A stretch of DNA of 64,000 nt from Agathobacter rectalis ATCC 33656 (GCF_000020605.1 NC_012781.1:372001-436000); one strand, 5' to 3'; counted from the first letter of the stretch, positions 8,997 to 18,863 are shown. The notes: a model not told the origin generated them from the letters alone. Made by a program: numbers and translations.

Positions 8997-9938
8997 ATGG
9001 TCAAGTTTTACAGGACAGATGACAAATTAATACATGAGCTGGATACGCTGCAGGGAGGTACCTGGATACAGATGGTCAACCCTTCTGTAGCAGAGGGACA
9101 GATGGTAGCGGATGATCTGAATGTCGATATTGAAGACGTACTTGCAGCACTCGATGAGGAGGAGAGCTCACGTATAGAGCTGCAGGATGGGTATACGTTG
9201 ATTCTTGTGGATATACCTTCGATAGAGACTAGGCATGACAAGGAGTCATATACCACAATCCCACTTGGCATCATACTTACAGATGATGAGATAGTGACAG
9301 TCTGTACAGAGGATACACCGGTGCTTCAGGTATTTTTAAATAACCGTGTAAAGGAATTTTCCACCAAGAAAAAGATGCGCTTTGTATACCAGATTCTTTA
9401 CAGGATATCTGTACTGTATCAAAATGATCTGCGCATCATCGACAAGATGCGTACTGAGATTGAGGAGAGAGTCGGAGAGGATACAGAGGAGGACGATTTG
9501 ATCGCGCTTCACGAGCTGGAATCCACACTCGTATACTTTGCCACATCGCTTCGTGCCAATGGAGTTGTGTTAGAGAGACTGACCAGATACAAGCGCCTTG
9601 AGCAGTATCCGGAGGATAAGGAGCTTCTCGGAGACGTGATTGTCGAAAATAAACAGGCTATTGAGATGACGGGAATTTACAGGGACATCATAAATGGTAC
9701 CAGAGAGCTTATGAGCACGGTCATTGACAACAGACTTAACAATGTCATGAAGTCGCTCACAATCATCACACTTATCATGGCTATTCCGACAGTTATCTCA
9801 GGAATCTATGGCATGAATGTCAGCTCAAAGTGGGTACCGCTTGCGACGACAGCACATGGATTTATGATTATAATAGGTGTTATGGTTGTCATATGTGTGC
9901 TGATACTGATTTTATTGAAGAAAAAGAGAATATTGTAA
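8997..9938 (+). CDS. corA: CorA-family divalent metal ion transporter
   Basis: A 313-residue CorA/MIT-family channel for Mg2+ or related ions. The long N-terminal cytoplasmic domain ends in the coiled helix leading to two C-terminal membrane helices. The diagnostic YGMNV motif is at about residues 271-275 between them, and the basic tail KKKRIL closes the protein. The E/D-rich stretch EERVGEDTEEDDLIALHELE is typical of the funnel helix. It starts at an ATG after GGGGAGG at about 8986 and ends ahead of a strong two-way terminator. Mg2+, Co2+ or Ni2+ cannot be told apart from sequence. Confidence 0.92.
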   Translation: MVKFYRTDDKLIHELDTLQGGTWIQMVNPSVAEGQMVADDLNVDIEDVLAALDEEESSRIELQDGYTLILVDIPSIETRHDKESYTTIPLGIILTDDEIVTVCTEDTPVLQVFLNNRVKEFSTKKKMRFVYQILYRISVLYQNDLRIIDKMRTEIEERVGEDTEEDDLIALHELESTLVYFATSLRANGVVLERLTRYKRLEQYPEDKELLGDVIVENKQAIEMTGIYRDIINGTRELMSTVIDNRLNNVMKSLTIITLIMAIPTVISGIYGMNVSSKWVPLATTAHGFMIIIGVMVVICVLILILLKKKRIL

Positions 9939-9960
9939 TATATTGCATATTCATTAAAAT

Positions 9961-10010
9961 GCCGCAGTGTTTCATAGAAAATAATGAAATACTGCGGCTG
10001 ATTTTATTTT
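9961..10010. terminator. Bidirectional terminator between corA and the convergent methyltransferase gene
   Basis: GCCGCAGT-x-TTTCAT at 9961-9975 pairs with ATGAAA-x-ACTGCGGC ending at 9998, followed by a T-rich tail (10001-10010). On the minus strand the tail ATTTTAATG is also T-rich. It closes two converging genes. Confidence 0.9.
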
Positions 10011-10018
10011 AGAACTGA

Positions 10019-10906
10019 TTAGAAGATACTTTCAAAGCGTCCGCTTGCACCACAAGGCAGCACGAGTCCGTTTGAAGAAACCGGGAGACCGATTTCGCTT
10101 GCGGTTACTTTACCATCAAACTTTTTAAGCGCAGTGCTTATCATATAGGTGAGCACTGCAGGCTGCAAGCCTGTCGTATAGGAATTAATAAGGAAGAAAA
10201 GCGGCTTGTCGGTAAGGAGCTTTGCACAAAGCTGCACAAGCGGATACACGCTTTCCTCAATTTTCCAAATTTCACCCTTAGGACCTCTGCCGTATGACGG
10301 CGGATCCATTATGATGGCATCGTAATGATTGCCACGGCGGATTTCACGCTCAACAAACTTCACACAGTCATCCACAAGCCATCTGATAGGTGCGTCACCA
10401 AGACCGCTGCTTACAGCGTTTTCCTTAGCCCATGTGACCATGCCCTTTGAAGCATCCACATGTGTGACAGCGGCGCCTGCGGCAGCGGCAGCAAGAGTGG
10501 CACCTCCGGTGTATGCAAAGAGATTTAATACCTTTACATCACGACCGCTTTTTTTTGCATCGTAAATCTTCTTTGAAAACCAGTCCCAGTTGGCAGCCTG
10601 CTCAGGAAACAGACCGGTGTGCTTGAAGCTGAATGGTTTTAAGTGAAATGTGAGCTCTTTATTAATAGGAAGAGAGTAGTTTATGGTCCACTCCTGCGGC
10701 AAATCAAAAAATTCCCACTCACCGCCGCCTTTCTTGCTTCTGTGATAGTGACCGTTAAGCTTTTTCCAGTTCTTATTAGTCTTTGGAGTGTCCCAAATTA
10801 CCTGAGGATCGGGACGCAGCAAAATATATTTAGACCAACGCTCAAGCTTTTCACCGCATGAGCAGTCAATAACCTCGTAATCTTTCCATCTATCTGCTAA
10901 CCACAT
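10019..10906 (-). CDS. Class I SAM-dependent methyltransferase, RlmI/RlmK-like
   Basis: A 295-residue methyltransferase from the RlmI-like branch (23S rRNA m5C or related RNA methylation). The SAM-binding motif I is VLNLFAYTGGATLAAAAAGA, the acidic strand end is VTHVDASKGMV, and the catalytic-type motif is IIMDPPSYGRGP. The frame continues upstream to 10996, but the ATG at 10904-10906 has AAAGGAA before it on the minus strand and begins at the conserved MWLADRWKDYEVID; the longer start adds unrelated residues. The PUA domain of classical RlmI is not obvious. It converges on corA, with a shared terminator. Confidence 0.85.
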   Translation of the reverse strand: MWLADRWKDYEVIDCSCGEKLERWSKYILLRPDPQVIWDTPKTNKNWKKLNGHYHRSKKGGGEWEFFDLPQEWTINYSLPINKELTFHLKPFSFKHTGLFPEQAANWDWFSKKIYDAKKSGRDVKVLNLFAYTGGATLAAAAAGAAVTHVDASKGMVTWAKENAVSSGLGDAPIRWLVDDCVKFVEREIRRGNHYDAIIMDPPSYGRGPKGEIWKIEESVYPLVQLCAKLLTDKPLFFLINSYTTGLQPAVLTYMISTALKKFDGKVTASEIGLPVSSNGLVLPCGASGRFESIF

Positions 10907-11059
10907 ATGTTTATATTCCTTTCTTATCTGCGTGTAAAAATAAACTACACGTTGCTTGCATTTAATCGGGTTTCTTCTATAATAATATACGTGCAAAAGT
11001 GTAATTTTTCAATGGAATATTATCCGAAATAAAAAAATAAATTTTTTTTGAAAAAAGTA

Positions 11060-11321
11060 TTGCAATTATTGTAAACGTCATGTATAATATCACTTGCTGT
11101 GGCATGATAGCTATGAAGTTTGAAGTTACTGTCCATGAGACAGAGAATTCGGCGGAGCGAATGTCAAGTTAGGAAACTGACGGCAAGTCACTGTACAGAA
11201 CAGATATGGTCTACAAAATGTAGAAACAACGTGTGAAAGTCCACAGGACACACACGGAGATGTGTACAGTCACCGCTTGTCGTACTGAAGTTAAAAGTGC
11301 GAAAAGGAGGCGACTTTTTTT
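11060..11321 (+). promoter_or_regulatory. S10 operon promoter and folded 5' leader
   Basis: TTGCAA (11060-11065), a 17-base spacer and TATAAT (11083-11088) form a strong promoter giving a leader of about 230 bases. ACGGCAAG (11180-11187) pairs with CTTGTCGT (11276-11283) and ACTGTACA (11190-11197) with TGTACAGT (11263-11270). Inside lie a hairpin CTACA/TGTAG (11211-11223) and a stacked hairpin GTGTG/CACAC plus GTCC/GGAC (11231-11255). A last weak hairpin, AAAAGT/ACTTTT, places AAGGAGG (the rpsJ ribosome-binding site) in its loop and is followed by seven T. This is the place where ribosomal protein feedback acts in other bacteria; which protein binds here is unknown. Confidence 0.75.
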
Positions 11322-11639
11322 ATGGCAAGTCAAGTAATGAGAATTACTCTCAAGGCGTATGATCACGAGTTAGTAGATTCAAGCGCAAAGAAAATCATCG
11401 AGACTGTAAAGAAGAATGGATCACAGGTGAGCGGACCGGTACCTCTTCCAACAAAGAAGGAAGTAGTTACAATTCTTAGAGCTACTCACAAGTACAAGGA
11501 TTCTCGTGAACAGTTCGAGCAGAGAACTCATAAGAGACTTATCGATATCATCAATCCAACACAGAAGACAACAGAGTCTTTATCAAGGATTGAAATGCCA
11601 GCTGGTGTTTACATTGATATCAAAATGAAGCAGAAATAA
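11322..11639 (+). CDS. rpsJ: 30S ribosomal protein S10
   Basis: A 105-residue S10 (NusE) with the family pattern [14 protein letters not shown] near the start, GPVPLPTKK in the loop, and [10 protein letters not shown] before the C-terminal strand. It is a component of the 30S head and also the NusE antitermination factor. It is the first gene of the S10-spc-alpha superoperon and follows the folded leader. AAGGAGG lies 11 bases before the ATG. Confidence 0.98.
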   Translation: MASQVMRITLKAYDHELVDSSAKKIIETVKKNGSQVSGPVPLPTKKEVVTILRATHKYKDSREQFEQRTHKRLIDIINPTQKTTESLSRIEMPAGVYIDIKMKQK

Positions 11640-11817
11640 GCTTCAACAATTAATTAGTATATCCCCGAATGGTTTATATAGAAGATACAGTGCGAAAGCA
11701 TAACGATCTAGTAGGCTGCTCTAGGATGAACGGTTCCGCTACTTGTTCCGGCTAATTCTTCGCGGGCTGGGTTGACAGGCAAGAGGCGTTCCGCTGTAGA
11801 AAACAGGAGGTAAAGAA

Positions 11818-12501
11818 ATGAAGAAAGCGATTTTAGCAACAAAAATCGGTATGACACAGATCTTCAATGCAGATGGTGTATTAGTACCTGTAACTGTATT
11901 AGAGGCTGGTCCATGTGTTGTAACACAGATCAAAACTGTTGAGAATGACGGTTACAGCGCAGTTCAGGTTGGTTTCGGCGACAAGAAAGAGAAAGTCGTT
12001 GAGAAGGATGCCAACGGTAAAAAGAGCGTAGCACACAGACATGGTGTTAATAAGGCTCAGATGGGACACTTCAAAAAAGCAGGTGTTTCAGGAAAGAGAT
12101 TCGTTCGCGAGTTCAAATTCGAAAACGCAGATGAGTACAATTTAGCAGATGAGATCAAGGCTGACATCTTCGCAGAGGGTGACAAGGTTGACGTAACTGC
12201 TATTTCAAAAGGTAAAGGTTTCCAGGGTGCTATCAAGAGATTAGGTCAGCACAGAGGACCAATGGCTCATGGTTCTAAATTCCATCGTCATCAGGGTTCT
12301 AACGGTGCTTGTTCTTCACCAAGTAAGGTATTCAAGGGAAAAGGAATGCCTGGACACATGGGTAGCGTAAAGGTTACAACTCAGAATCTTGAGGTTGTAA
12401 GAGTTGACGCAGACAAGAACTTACTGTTAATCAAGGGCGCAGTTCCAGGAGCTAAGAAAGCTCTCATTACAGTAAAAGAGACTACAAAATCTGGTAAATA
12501 G
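11818..12501 (+). CDS. rplC: 50S ribosomal protein L3
   Basis: A 227-residue L3, an early assembly protein near the peptidyl transferase centre. [16 protein letters not shown] opens it and [17 protein letters not shown] and GKGMPGHMG are the conserved loop parts. It is slightly longer than the usual ~209 residues because of a lysine-rich insert around residues 56-80. The 178 bases between rpsJ and rplC hold no gene; a TTGACA at 11772 lacks a convincing -10 partner, so I do not call a promoter there. Confidence 0.98.
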   Translation: MKKAILATKIGMTQIFNADGVLVPVTVLEAGPCVVTQIKTVENDGYSAVQVGFGDKKEKVVEKDANGKKSVAHRHGVNKAQMGHFKKAGVSGKRFVREFKFENADEYNLADEIKADIFAEGDKVDVTAISKGKGFQGAIKRLGQHRGPMAHGSKFHRHQGSNGACSSPSKVFKGKGMPGHMGSVKVTTQNLEVVRVDADKNLLLIKGAVPGAKKALITVKETTKSGK

Positions 12502-12529
12502 TGCAAAGTAAGAAAGGAGGAACTTTACG

Positions 12530-13150
12530 ATGGCTAACGTAGCTGTATATAACATGGAAGGCAAAGAAGTCGACAAGATCGAGTTAAATGATTCCATTTT
12601 CGGCGTAGAAATTAATGAGCATTTAGTTCATATGGCTGTTCTTCAGCAGCTTGCAAATAAACGTCAGGGAACTCAGAAAGCTAAGACACGTTCTGAAGTT
12701 CGCGGTGGCGGAAGAAAACCATGGAGACAGAAGGGAACAGGACATGCACGTCAGGGTTCTACAAGATCTCCACAGTGGACAGGTGGTGGAGTTGTATTCG
12801 CTCCTACTCCTAGAGATTACTCATTCAAGCTCAACAAGAAAGAGAAGAGAGCAGCTCTTAAGTCTGCACTTACATCAAGAGTTGTTGAGAACAAGTTCGT
12901 TGTAGTAGATGAGCTTAAGCTTGATGAGATTAAGACAAAGAAATTCGTAGAAGTATTAAAGAACCTCAATGTTGAGAAGGCACTCGTTGTATTAAATGAT
13001 ATGGACGAGAAGGTTATCGCTTCTGCAGCAAACATCCCAACAGTTAAGACAACTCAGACAAATGAGCTTAACGTATTCGATGTATTAAAATATGACACAG
13101 TAGTAGTTACAAAGGCTGCTGTAGCAACAATCGAGGAGGTATATGCATAA
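12530..13150 (+). CDS. rplD: 50S ribosomal protein L4
   Basis: A 206-residue L4. The extended loop that reaches the exit tunnel is seen as [20 protein letters not shown]. In Escherichia coli L4 also represses its own operon by binding the S10 leader, so it is a candidate ligand for the leader at 11060-11321, though the RNA here is not obviously alike. Its stop overlaps the rplW start by one base. Confidence 0.98.
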   Translation: MANVAVYNMEGKEVDKIELNDSIFGVEINEHLVHMAVLQQLANKRQGTQKAKTRSEVRGGGRKPWRQKGTGHARQGSTRSPQWTGGGVVFAPTPRDYSFKLNKKEKRAALKSALTSRVVENKFVVVDELKLDEIKTKKFVEVLKNLNVEKALVVLNDMDEKVIASAANIPTVKTTQTNELNVFDVLKYDTVVVTKAAVATIEEVYA

Positions 13151-13449
13151 TGGCAAACGTACAGTACTATGATGTAATCCTCAAACCAGTAGTAACTGAG
13201 AAGAGTATGAATGCAATGGCTGAGAAGAAATACACATTCCTTGTTCACCCGGATGCAAACAAGACTATGATCAAAGAAGCAGTAGAGAGAATGTTCGAAG
13301 GAACAAAGGTTGCCAAAGTTAACACAATGAACTGCGAAGGCAAGAACAAGCGTCGTGGAATGGTAACAGGAAAGACTGCTAAGACAAAGAAGGCTATCGT
13401 ACAGCTTACAGCAGACAGCAAAGATATCGAGATCTTCGCAGGACTGTAG
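13150..13449 (+). CDS. rplW: 50S ribosomal protein L23
   Basis: A 99-residue L23, a protein at the exit of the peptide tunnel that docks trigger factor and [15 protein letters not shown] and the lysine-rich loop [20 protein letters not shown] are family features. ATG overlaps the last base of the rplD stop, so the two are translationally coupled. A small hairpin GCGTC/GACGC lies in the 79-base gap before rplB. Confidence 0.98.
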   Translation: MANVQYYDVILKPVVTEKSMNAMAEKKYTFLVHPDANKTMIKEAVERMFEGTKVAKVNTMNCEGKNKRRGMVTGKTAKTKKAIVQLTADSKDIEIFAGL

Positions 13450-13528
13450 ACCGAGGTCGAAAGCAACTTCAAAATGATATGCGTCAGAAAAGACGCGATA
13501 ATGAAAACATATCGAAAGGAGAAACAAA

Positions 13529-14374
13529 ATGGGAATTAAGACATATAACCCATATACACCTTCCAGAAGAAATATGACTGGTTCAGATTTCTCAGAGATT
13601 ACAAAGACAACTCCTGAGAAGTCACTTGTTACTTCTTTAAAGAAGAACGCTGGTCGTAACAATCAGGGTAAAATCACAGTTAGACACCAGGGTGGTGGAA
13701 ATAGAAGAAAATACAGACTTATCGATTTCAAGAGAAATAAGAAAGACGGTATTCCAGCAACTGTAATTGGTATCGAGTATGATCCAAACAGAACAGCAAA
13801 CATCGCACTTATCTGCTATGCAGATGGTGAGAAATCATATATTCTTGCTCCAGCAGGACTTACAGACGGAATGAAGGTTATGAGCGGTGCTCAGGCTGAG
13901 GTTAGAGTTGGAAACTGCTTACCACTTGAGAATATCCCAGTTGGTACACAGATTCACAACATCGAGCTTCTTCCTGGAAAGGGCGGACAGCTTGTTCGTT
14001 CAGCAGGACTTAGCGCACAGCTTATGGCTAAAGAAGGCAAATATGCAACACTTCGTCTTCCTTCAGGAGAGATGAGAATGGTTCCAATTCAGTGCCGTGC
14101 TACAATCGGTGTAATTGGAAACGGAGATCACAACCTCGTAAATATTGGTAAAGCCGGACGTAAGCGTCACATGGGTGTTCGTCCAACAGTTCGTGGATCT
14201 GTTATGAACCCTAACGACCATCCACACGGTGGTGGAGAAGGTAAGGCACCTGTAGGACGTCCAGGACCATGTACTCCATGGGGCAAACCTGCACTTGGCT
14301 TAAAGACCAGAAAGAAGAACAAACAGTCTAACAAGATGATCGTTCGTAGAAGAGACGGTCGTGCAATCAAATAA
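13529..14374 (+). CDS. rplB: 50S ribosomal protein L2
   Basis: A 281-residue L2, needed for subunit joining and peptidyl transfer. The opening [16 protein letters not shown] and the conserved C-terminal [20 protein letters not shown], which carries the functionally important histidine, are both present. The preceding ribosome-binding site is GAAAGGAG. Length and order (after rplW, before rpsS) are standard. Confidence 0.98.
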   Translation: MGIKTYNPYTPSRRNMTGSDFSEITKTTPEKSLVTSLKKNAGRNNQGKITVRHQGGGNRRKYRLIDFKRNKKDGIPATVIGIEYDPNRTANIALICYADGEKSYILAPAGLTDGMKVMSGAQAEVRVGNCLPLENIPVGTQIHNIELLPGKGGQLVRSAGLSAQLMAKEGKYATLRLPSGEMRMVPIQCRATIGVIGNGDHNLVNIGKAGRKRHMGVRPTVRGSVMNPNDHPHGGGEGKAPVGRPGPCTPWGKPALGLKTRKKNKQSNKMIVRRRDGRAIK

Positions 14375-14390
14375 TTAGGAGGTTGAATAA

Positions 14391-14672
14391 ATGGCACGTT
14401 CATTAAAAAAAGGACCATTTGCTGATGAAAGCTTACTTAAAAAAGTAGATGCTATGAACGCTTCTGGTGACAAGTCTGTAATCAAGACATGGTCACGTCG
14501 TTCAACAATCTTCCCTTCATTCGTTGGACACACAATCGCTGTTCATGATGGAAGAAAGCATGTTCCTGTATATGTTACAGAGGATATGGTTGGACATAAA
14601 CTTGGTGAGTTCGTTGCAACAAGAACTTACAGAGGACATGGAAAAGACGAGAAGAAATCAGGCGTAAGATAA
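14391..14672 (+). CDS. rpsS: 30S ribosomal protein S19
   Basis: A 93-residue S19 that forms a head complex with S13. [19 protein letters not shown] and the C-terminal [18 protein letters not shown] are diagnostic. It begins 17 bases after rplB with a TTAGGAGG ribosome-binding site. Confidence 0.98.
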   Translation: MARSLKKGPFADESLLKKVDAMNASGDKSVIKTWSRRSTIFPSFVGHTIAVHDGRKHVPVYVTEDMVGHKLGEFVATRTYRGHGKDEKKSGVR

Positions 14673-14697
14673 GATTTATTGAAAGGAGGTTTCATCC

Positions 14698-15093
14698 ATG
14701 GCAAAGGGACATAGATCCAAAATCAAGAGAGAGAGAAATGAAGTTAGAGATACAAGACCTTCAGCAAAGTTATCTTATGCTAGAGTGTCTGTACAGAAAG
14801 CTTGTTTCGTTTTAGATGCTATTCGTGGAAAGAGTGTTAACGAAGCACTTGCAATCGTAACATACAATCCTAGATATGCTTCAAGCTTAGTAAAGAAATT
14901 ATTAGAGTCAGCAATCGCTAACGCAGAAAATAATTATCCGGAAAAGAACTATAAGGCAGAGAACCTTTACGTTGCAGAGTGTTTTGCAAATAAAGGACCA
15001 ACAATGAAGAGAATTCATCCTAGAGCACAGGGTAGAGCTTACAGAATCGAGAAGAGAATGAGCCACATTACAATCGTGCTTGATGAAAGATAG
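14698..15093 (+). CDS. rplV: 50S ribosomal protein L22
   Basis: A 131-residue L22 lining the nascent-peptide tunnel, the region altered in some macrolide-resistant strains. SAKLSYARVSVQKACFVLDA begins the core and the hairpin end is GPTMKRIHPRAQGRAYRI. It is preceded by AAAGGAGG. No insertion is seen in the tunnel loop. Confidence 0.97.
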   Translation: MAKGHRSKIKRERNEVRDTRPSAKLSYARVSVQKACFVLDAIRGKSVNEALAIVTYNPRYASSLVKKLLESAIANAENNYPEKNYKAENLYVAECFANKGPTMKRIHPRAQGRAYRIEKRMSHITIVLDER

Positions 15094-15102
15094 GAGGCAA
15101 TC

Positions 15103-15759
15103 ATGGGACAGAAGGTTAATCCTCATGGCTTAAGAGTTGGCGTTATCAAGGACTGGGATTCCAAATGGTATGCAGAGGGTGATTTCGCTGATTACTTAGT
15201 AGAAGATTATAATATCAGAACATTTTTAAAGAAAAAATTATACGCAGCTGGTGTTTCAAAGATTGAGATCGAGAGAGCTTCAGATCGCGTTAAGGTTATC
15301 ATTTATACAGCTAAGCCGGGTGTTGTAATCGGTAAGGGCGGAGCTGAGATCGAGAAGATCAAGGCTGAGGTTCAGAAGCTTACAGACAAGAAATTAGTTG
15401 TTGATATCAAAGAAGTAAAGAGACCGGACAAGGATGCACAGCTTGTTGCTGAGAACATCGCTTTACAGCTTGAGAACCGTGTTTCATTCCGTAGAGCAAT
15501 GAAGTCTTGCATGGGAAGAGCTATGAAGGCCGGCGTTAAAGGAATTAAGACAACATGTTCAGGTCGTCTTGGCGGAGCAGATATGGCTCGTACAGAGACA
15601 TACAATGATGGAACTACTCCACTCCAGACAATCAGAGCAGATATCGATTATGGATTCGCTGAGGCAGATACAACTTACGGCAAGGTTGGCGTTAAGGTTT
15701 GGATCTACAAAGGCGAGGTACTTCCTACAAAAGCAAACAAGGAAGGAGGAGCTAAGTAA
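15103..15759 (+). CDS. rpsC: 30S ribosomal protein S3
   Basis: A 218-residue S3 with the N-terminal [20 protein letters not shown] and the KH RNA-binding motif [17 protein letters not shown]. The C-terminal domain ends in a short lysine-rich tail. It starts nine bases after rplV. Confidence 0.98.
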   Translation: MGQKVNPHGLRVGVIKDWDSKWYAEGDFADYLVEDYNIRTFLKKKLYAAGVSKIEIERASDRVKVIIYTAKPGVVIGKGGAEIEKIKAEVQKLTDKKLVVDIKEVKRPDKDAQLVAENIALQLENRVSFRRAMKSCMGRAMKAGVKGIKTTCSGRLGGADMARTETYNDGTTPLQTIRADIDYGFAEADTTYGKVGVKVWIYKGEVLPTKANKEGGAK

Positions 15760-15761
15760 TT

Positions 15762-16199
15762 ATGTTAATGCCTAAGAGAGTAAAACATCGTAAACAGTTC
15801 CGTGGTTCCATGGCAGGAAAAGCTACAAGAGGAAACAAGATCACAAATGGTGAGTACGGTATTGTAGCACTTGAGCCATGCTGGATCAAAGCAAATCAGA
15901 TTGAGGCTGCCCGTGTAGCTATGACTCGTTACATCAAGCGTGGTGGTAAAGTTTGGATAAAGATTTTCCCAGAGAAACCTGTAACACATAAGCCTATGGG
16001 TGTTCGAATGGGTAAAGGAAAGGGTGCCCTTGAGTATTGGGTAGCTGTAGTAAAACCAGGTAGAGTATTATTTGAAATCTCCGGAGTACCGGAAGACGTA
16101 GCTAAAGAAGCTTTACGTCTTGCTACACACAAATTACCTTGCAAGTGTAAAGTAGTTTCTCGTGCAGATTTAGAAGGCGGTGAGTCAAATGAAAACTAG
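15762..16199 (+). CDS. rplP: 50S ribosomal protein L16
   Basis: A 145-residue L16, which organises the A-site region of the 50[21 protein letters not shown] and GAPLPYW-equivalent [20 protein letters not shown] are present. ATG at 15762 matches the usual MLxPKRVK start; an internal ATG at 15768 is less likely. Its end overlaps rpmC. Confidence 0.97.
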   Translation: MLMPKRVKHRKQFRGSMAGKATRGNKITNGEYGIVALEPCWIKANQIEAARVAMTRYIKRGGKVWIKIFPEKPVTHKPMGVRMGKGKGALEYWVAVVKPGRVLFEISGVPEDVAKEALRLATHKLPCKCKVVSRADLEGGESNEN

Positions 16200-16392
16200 T
16201 GCATACGTTAAAGAGTTACAGGCACAGAGCGTAGAGCAGTTACAGGCACAGCTCGTTGATGCTAAAAAAGAACTTTTCAATTTAAGATTCCAGAATGCAA
16301 CTAACCAGTTAGATAACACAGCAAGAATCAAAGAGGTTCGTAAGAACATCGCTAGAATTCAGACTGTTATCACTGCAAAGGCTGCAGAATAG
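16189..16392 (+). CDS. rpmC: 50S ribosomal protein L29
   Basis: A 67-residue helical L29 beside the exit tunnel. The core [20 protein letters not shown] is diagnostic. The ATG at 16189 is chosen over a GTG at 16180 in the same frame because it gives [11 protein letters not shown] and the usual length. It overlaps the end of rplP by 11 bases, so translation is probably coupled. Confidence 0.95.
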   Translation: MKTSAYVKELQAQSVEQLQAQLVDAKKELFNLRFQNATNQLDNTARIKEVRKNIARIQTVITAKAAE

Positions 16393-16422
16393 TTTATCCT
16401 ATCAGAAAGGAGATTTTAGACC

Positions 16423-16680
16423 GTGGAAGAAAGAAATCTTAGAAAAACACGTGTTGGTGTTGTTGTAAGCGATAAGATGGATAAGACAATCGTTGTAGCT
16501 GTAAGAGATAACGTAAGACATCCTCTTTACAACAAGATCGTTAAGAAGACTTATAAATTAAAAGCTCATGACGAGAAAAACGATGCAAAGATCGGTGATA
16601 CAGTCAGAGTTATGGAAACAAGACCTTTATCTAAAGATAAGAGATGGAGACTTGTAGAAATCATGGAAAGAGCAAAATAA
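16423..16680 (+). CDS. rpsQ: 30S ribosomal protein S17
   Basis: An 85-residue S17, an OB-fold primary 16S rRNA binder. [20 protein letters not shown] and [15 protein letters not shown] are diagnostic. It uses a GTG start at 16423 behind AAAGGAG. Confidence 0.97.
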   Translation: MEERNLRKTRVGVVVSDKMDKTIVVAVRDNVRHPLYNKIVKKTYKLKAHDEKNDAKIGDTVRVMETRPLSKDKRWRLVEIMERAK

Positions 16681-16698
16681 TAAAAGGAGGCTACAAGC

Positions 16699-17067
16699 AT
16701 GGTACAGCAGGAAAGCAGACTCAAGGTTGCTGATAACACTGGCGCTAAAGAGTTACTTGTTATCCGCGTTATGGGTGGATCTACCAGAAGATATGCGAAC
16801 ATCGGTGATGTAATCGTTGCTACTGTTAAAGATGCAACACCAGGCGGTGTTGTTAAAAAAGGCGATGTAGTTAAAGCCGTAGTAGTTCGTTCAGTAAAAG
16901 GTGCTCGTCGTAAAGACGGATCTTATATAAAGTTTGATGAGAACGCAGCAGTAATCATCAAAGATGACAAAACTCCAAAAGGAACACGTATATTTGGACC
17001 AGTAGCTCGTGAGCTTCGTGAGAAACAGTTCATGAAGATTGTTTCTCTGGCTCCGGAAGTATTATAG
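16699..17067 (+). CDS. rplN: 50S ribosomal protein L14
   Basis: A 122-residue L14 on the subunit interface. [20 protein letters not shown] and the closing [16 protein letters not shown] are conserved. AAAGGAGG precedes it, 18 bases after rpsQ. Confidence 0.98.
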   Translation: MVQQESRLKVADNTGAKELLVIRVMGGSTRRYANIGDVIVATVKDATPGGVVKKGDVVKAVVVRSVKGARRKDGSYIKFDENAAVIIKDDKTPKGTRIFGPVARELREKQFMKIVSLAPEVL

Positions 17068-17078
17068 GAGGAACGTCA

Positions 17079-17390
17079 ATGGCAACTATGAAAATCAAAA
17101 AAGGCGACCTTGTTAAGGTTATCGCTGGAAAAGATATCAACAATGAGGGCAAGGTAATTGCCGTAAACGCAAAGAACAATACACTTCTTGTTGAGGGAAT
17201 CAACATGGTTACTAAGCATACAAAACCAAGTATGTCAAATCAGCAGGGCGGTATCGTTCATCAGGAGGCTCCAATTGATGCTTCCAACGTAATGCTCATC
17301 CATGATGGAAAGCCTACTCGTGTAGGATTCAAGATGGATGGAGATAAGAAAGTTCGCTTTGCTAAATCAACAGGCAAGGTTATCGACTAA
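17079..17390 (+). CDS. rplX: 50S ribosomal protein L24
   Basis: A 103-residue L24 with the KOW motif [20 protein letters not shown]. It is one of the two proteins that start 50S assembly. TAGGAGG lies ahead of the ATG, 11 bases after rplN. Confidence 0.97.
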   Translation: MATMKIKKGDLVKVIAGKDINNEGKVIAVNAKNNTLLVEGINMVTKHTKPSMSNQQGGIVHQEAPIDASNVMLIHDGKPTRVGFKMDGDKKVRFAKSTGKVID

Positions 17391-17413
17391 TTGGAGAGAG
17401 GAGGATTAAGACA

Positions 17414-17953
17414 TTGAGTAGACTTAGAGAACAGTACGAAAATGAGATCAAGGACGCAATGATCAAAAAGTTCGGATACAAAAACGCAATGGAAATTCCA
17501 AAGCTTGACAAGATCGTAGTTAACATGGGTGTTGGTGAAGCTAAGGAAAACGCTAAGGTTCTTGAGGCAGCCGTTAAGGATATGGAAGCCATCACAGGAC
17601 AGAAAGCAGTTACAACTAAAGCAAAGAATGCTATAGCTAACTTTAAAATCAGAGAAGGAATGCCAATCGGATGTAAGGTTACATTACGTGGTGAGAAGAT
17701 GTACGAGTTTGCAGATCGTCTCATCAACTTAGCATTACCTCGTGTACGTGACTTCAGAGGTGTTAACCCTAACGCATTTGATGGCCGTGGAAACTATGCC
17801 CTTGGAATTAAAGAGCAGATCATCTTCCCTGAGATCGAGTATGATAAGGTAGATAAGGTTCGTGGTATGGACATTATCTTCGTTACTACTGCTAAGACAG
17901 ACGAAGAGGCACGTGAGTTACTGGCACAGTTCAATATGCCATTCGCTAAATAA
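17414..17953 (+). CDS. rplE: 50S ribosomal protein L5
   Basis: A 179-residue L5 that binds 5S r[23 protein letters not shown] and [20 protein letters not shown] are diagnostic. The start is TTG at 17414, giving MSRLREQYE, supported by GAGAGGAGG nine bases upstream. Confidence 0.97.
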   Translation: MSRLREQYENEIKDAMIKKFGYKNAMEIPKLDKIVVNMGVGEAKENAKVLEAAVKDMEAITGQKAVTTKAKNAIANFKIREGMPIGCKVTLRGEKMYEFADRLINLALPRVRDFRGVNPNAFDGRGNYALGIKEQIIFPEIEYDKVDKVRGMDIIFVTTAKTDEEARELLAQFNMPFAK

Positions 17954-17967
17954 TCGGAGGAATTCTA

Positions 17968-18153
17968 ATGGCTAAGACAAGTATGAAAATCAAACAGCAG
18001 CGTGCACCAAAGTTCTCTACAAGAGCTTATACACGTTGTAGAATTTGTGGACGTCCACATTCAGTTTTAAAGAAATACGGAATCTGCAGAGTATGCTTCC
18101 GTGAGTTAGCATACAAGGGACAGATCCCAGGCGTTAAAAAAGCTAGCTGGTAA
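17968..18153 (+). CDS. rpsZ: 30S ribosomal protein S14, zinc-binding type
   Basis: A 61-residue short S14. Two CxxC pairs in [20 protein letters not shown] would bind one zinc ion, the ancestral form kept in most Firmicutes. No zinc-free paralogue is in the window. Confidence 0.97.
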   Translation: MAKTSMKIKQQRAPKFSTRAYTRCRICGRPHSVLKKYGICRVCFRELAYKGQIPGVKKASW

Positions 18154-18155
18154 GC

Positions 18156-18226
18156 CTGAAAGCAACTTAGTGAACACAAGCGCATATGCGCTGTGTGAGC
18201 TTAGTGCGAAGAGAACTTCCTTTCAG
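18156..18226 (+). promoter_or_regulatory. Folded intercistronic segment between rpsZ and rpsH
   Basis: CTGAAAG (18156-18162) pairs with CTTTCAG (18220-18226), enclosing a second stem CACAAGCGC/GCGCTGTG at about 18175-18195 centred on the palindrome AGCGCATATGCGCT. No U-run follows directly. It may be a site for feedback by a ribosomal protein or an RNA processing site; which is not known. Confidence 0.5.
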
Positions 18227-18287
18227 CAACAGCTGTTTTTATAAATAACTATATTAACAAACATATTTAAGGAGGATATCGTTCATT

Positions 18288-18692
18288 ATGATGATGACAA
18301 GTGATCCAATCGCAGATATGCTTACAAGAATTCGTAACGCAAATACTGCAAAACATGATACAGTAGACATCCCAGCTTCTAAGATTAAAGTAGCAATCGC
18401 TGGAATCCTTGTAGATGAGGGATTCATCGAGAAATACGACATCGTTGAGGATGGAAAAATCAAGACAATCCATGTTACATTAAAATATGGTGCTGATAAG
18501 AACGAGAAGGTTATTACAGGCATCAAGAGAATTTCTAAGCCAGGTCTTCGTGTATACGCAGGCAAGGATGAGATTCCTTCAGTACTTGGTGGACTTGGAA
18601 TCGCTATTCTTTCAACTAACCAGGGTATCGTAACTGATAAAGAGGCTAGAAAGCTTCAGGTTGGTGGCGAAGTTTTAGCATTCGTTTGGTAG
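18288..18692 (+). CDS. rpsH: 30S ribosomal protein S8
   Basis: A 134-residue S8, a primary binder of the 16S central domain and the regulator of the spc operon in Escherichia coli. [20 protein letters not shown] and the closing [15 protein letters not shown] are diagnostic. Three ATG codons in a row (18288, 18291, 18294) are possible starts; the first is nearest to GGAGG at 18271-18275. The segment before it is strongly folded. Confidence 0.97.
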   Translation: MMMTSDPIADMLTRIRNANTAKHDTVDIPASKIKVAIAGILVDEGFIEKYDIVEDGKIKTIHVTLKYGADKNEKVITGIKRISKPGLRVYAGKDEIPSVLGGLGIAILSTNQGIVTDKEARKLQVGGEVLAFVW

Positions 18693-18732
18693 CCCCTAAA
18701 GATCTTAATTTATATTAAGTATATTTCATCAC

Positions 18733-18814
18733 GTATCCATATTCGATGCATCCATGATGTATAGTAGGGATACAGCAAGTAACATCTTAAAGTATAACCT
18801 GACCACAAGGTCAG
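18733..18814 (+). promoter_or_regulatory. Folded intercistronic segment between rpsH and rplF
   Basis: GTATCC (18733-18738) pairs with GGATAC (18768-18773) around ATGCATC/GATGTAT (18746-18762), and a second hairpin CTGACC-acaa-GGTCAG spans 18799-18814. No terminator-like T run is seen. The 171-base gap holds no gene. Confidence 0.45.
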
Positions 18815-18863
18815 AAATACTAAATAACTATTAACCTAATATCAAAATATAGGAGGTACGGGC

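Noticed and set aside
10907-10996. Upstream extension of the minus-strand methyltransferase gene
   Set aside because: The 30 extra residues look like random AT-rich translation, and the start at 10906 has a ribosome-binding site and the conserved beginning.
11772-11777. TTGACA between rpsJ and rplC as a promoter
   Set aside because: No acceptable -10 element lies 16-18 bases downstream.
13054-13662. 202-codon minus-strand frame opposite rplD, rplW and rplB
   Set aside because: It is a shadow of strongly conserved ribosomal genes on the other strand, with no recognisable domain.
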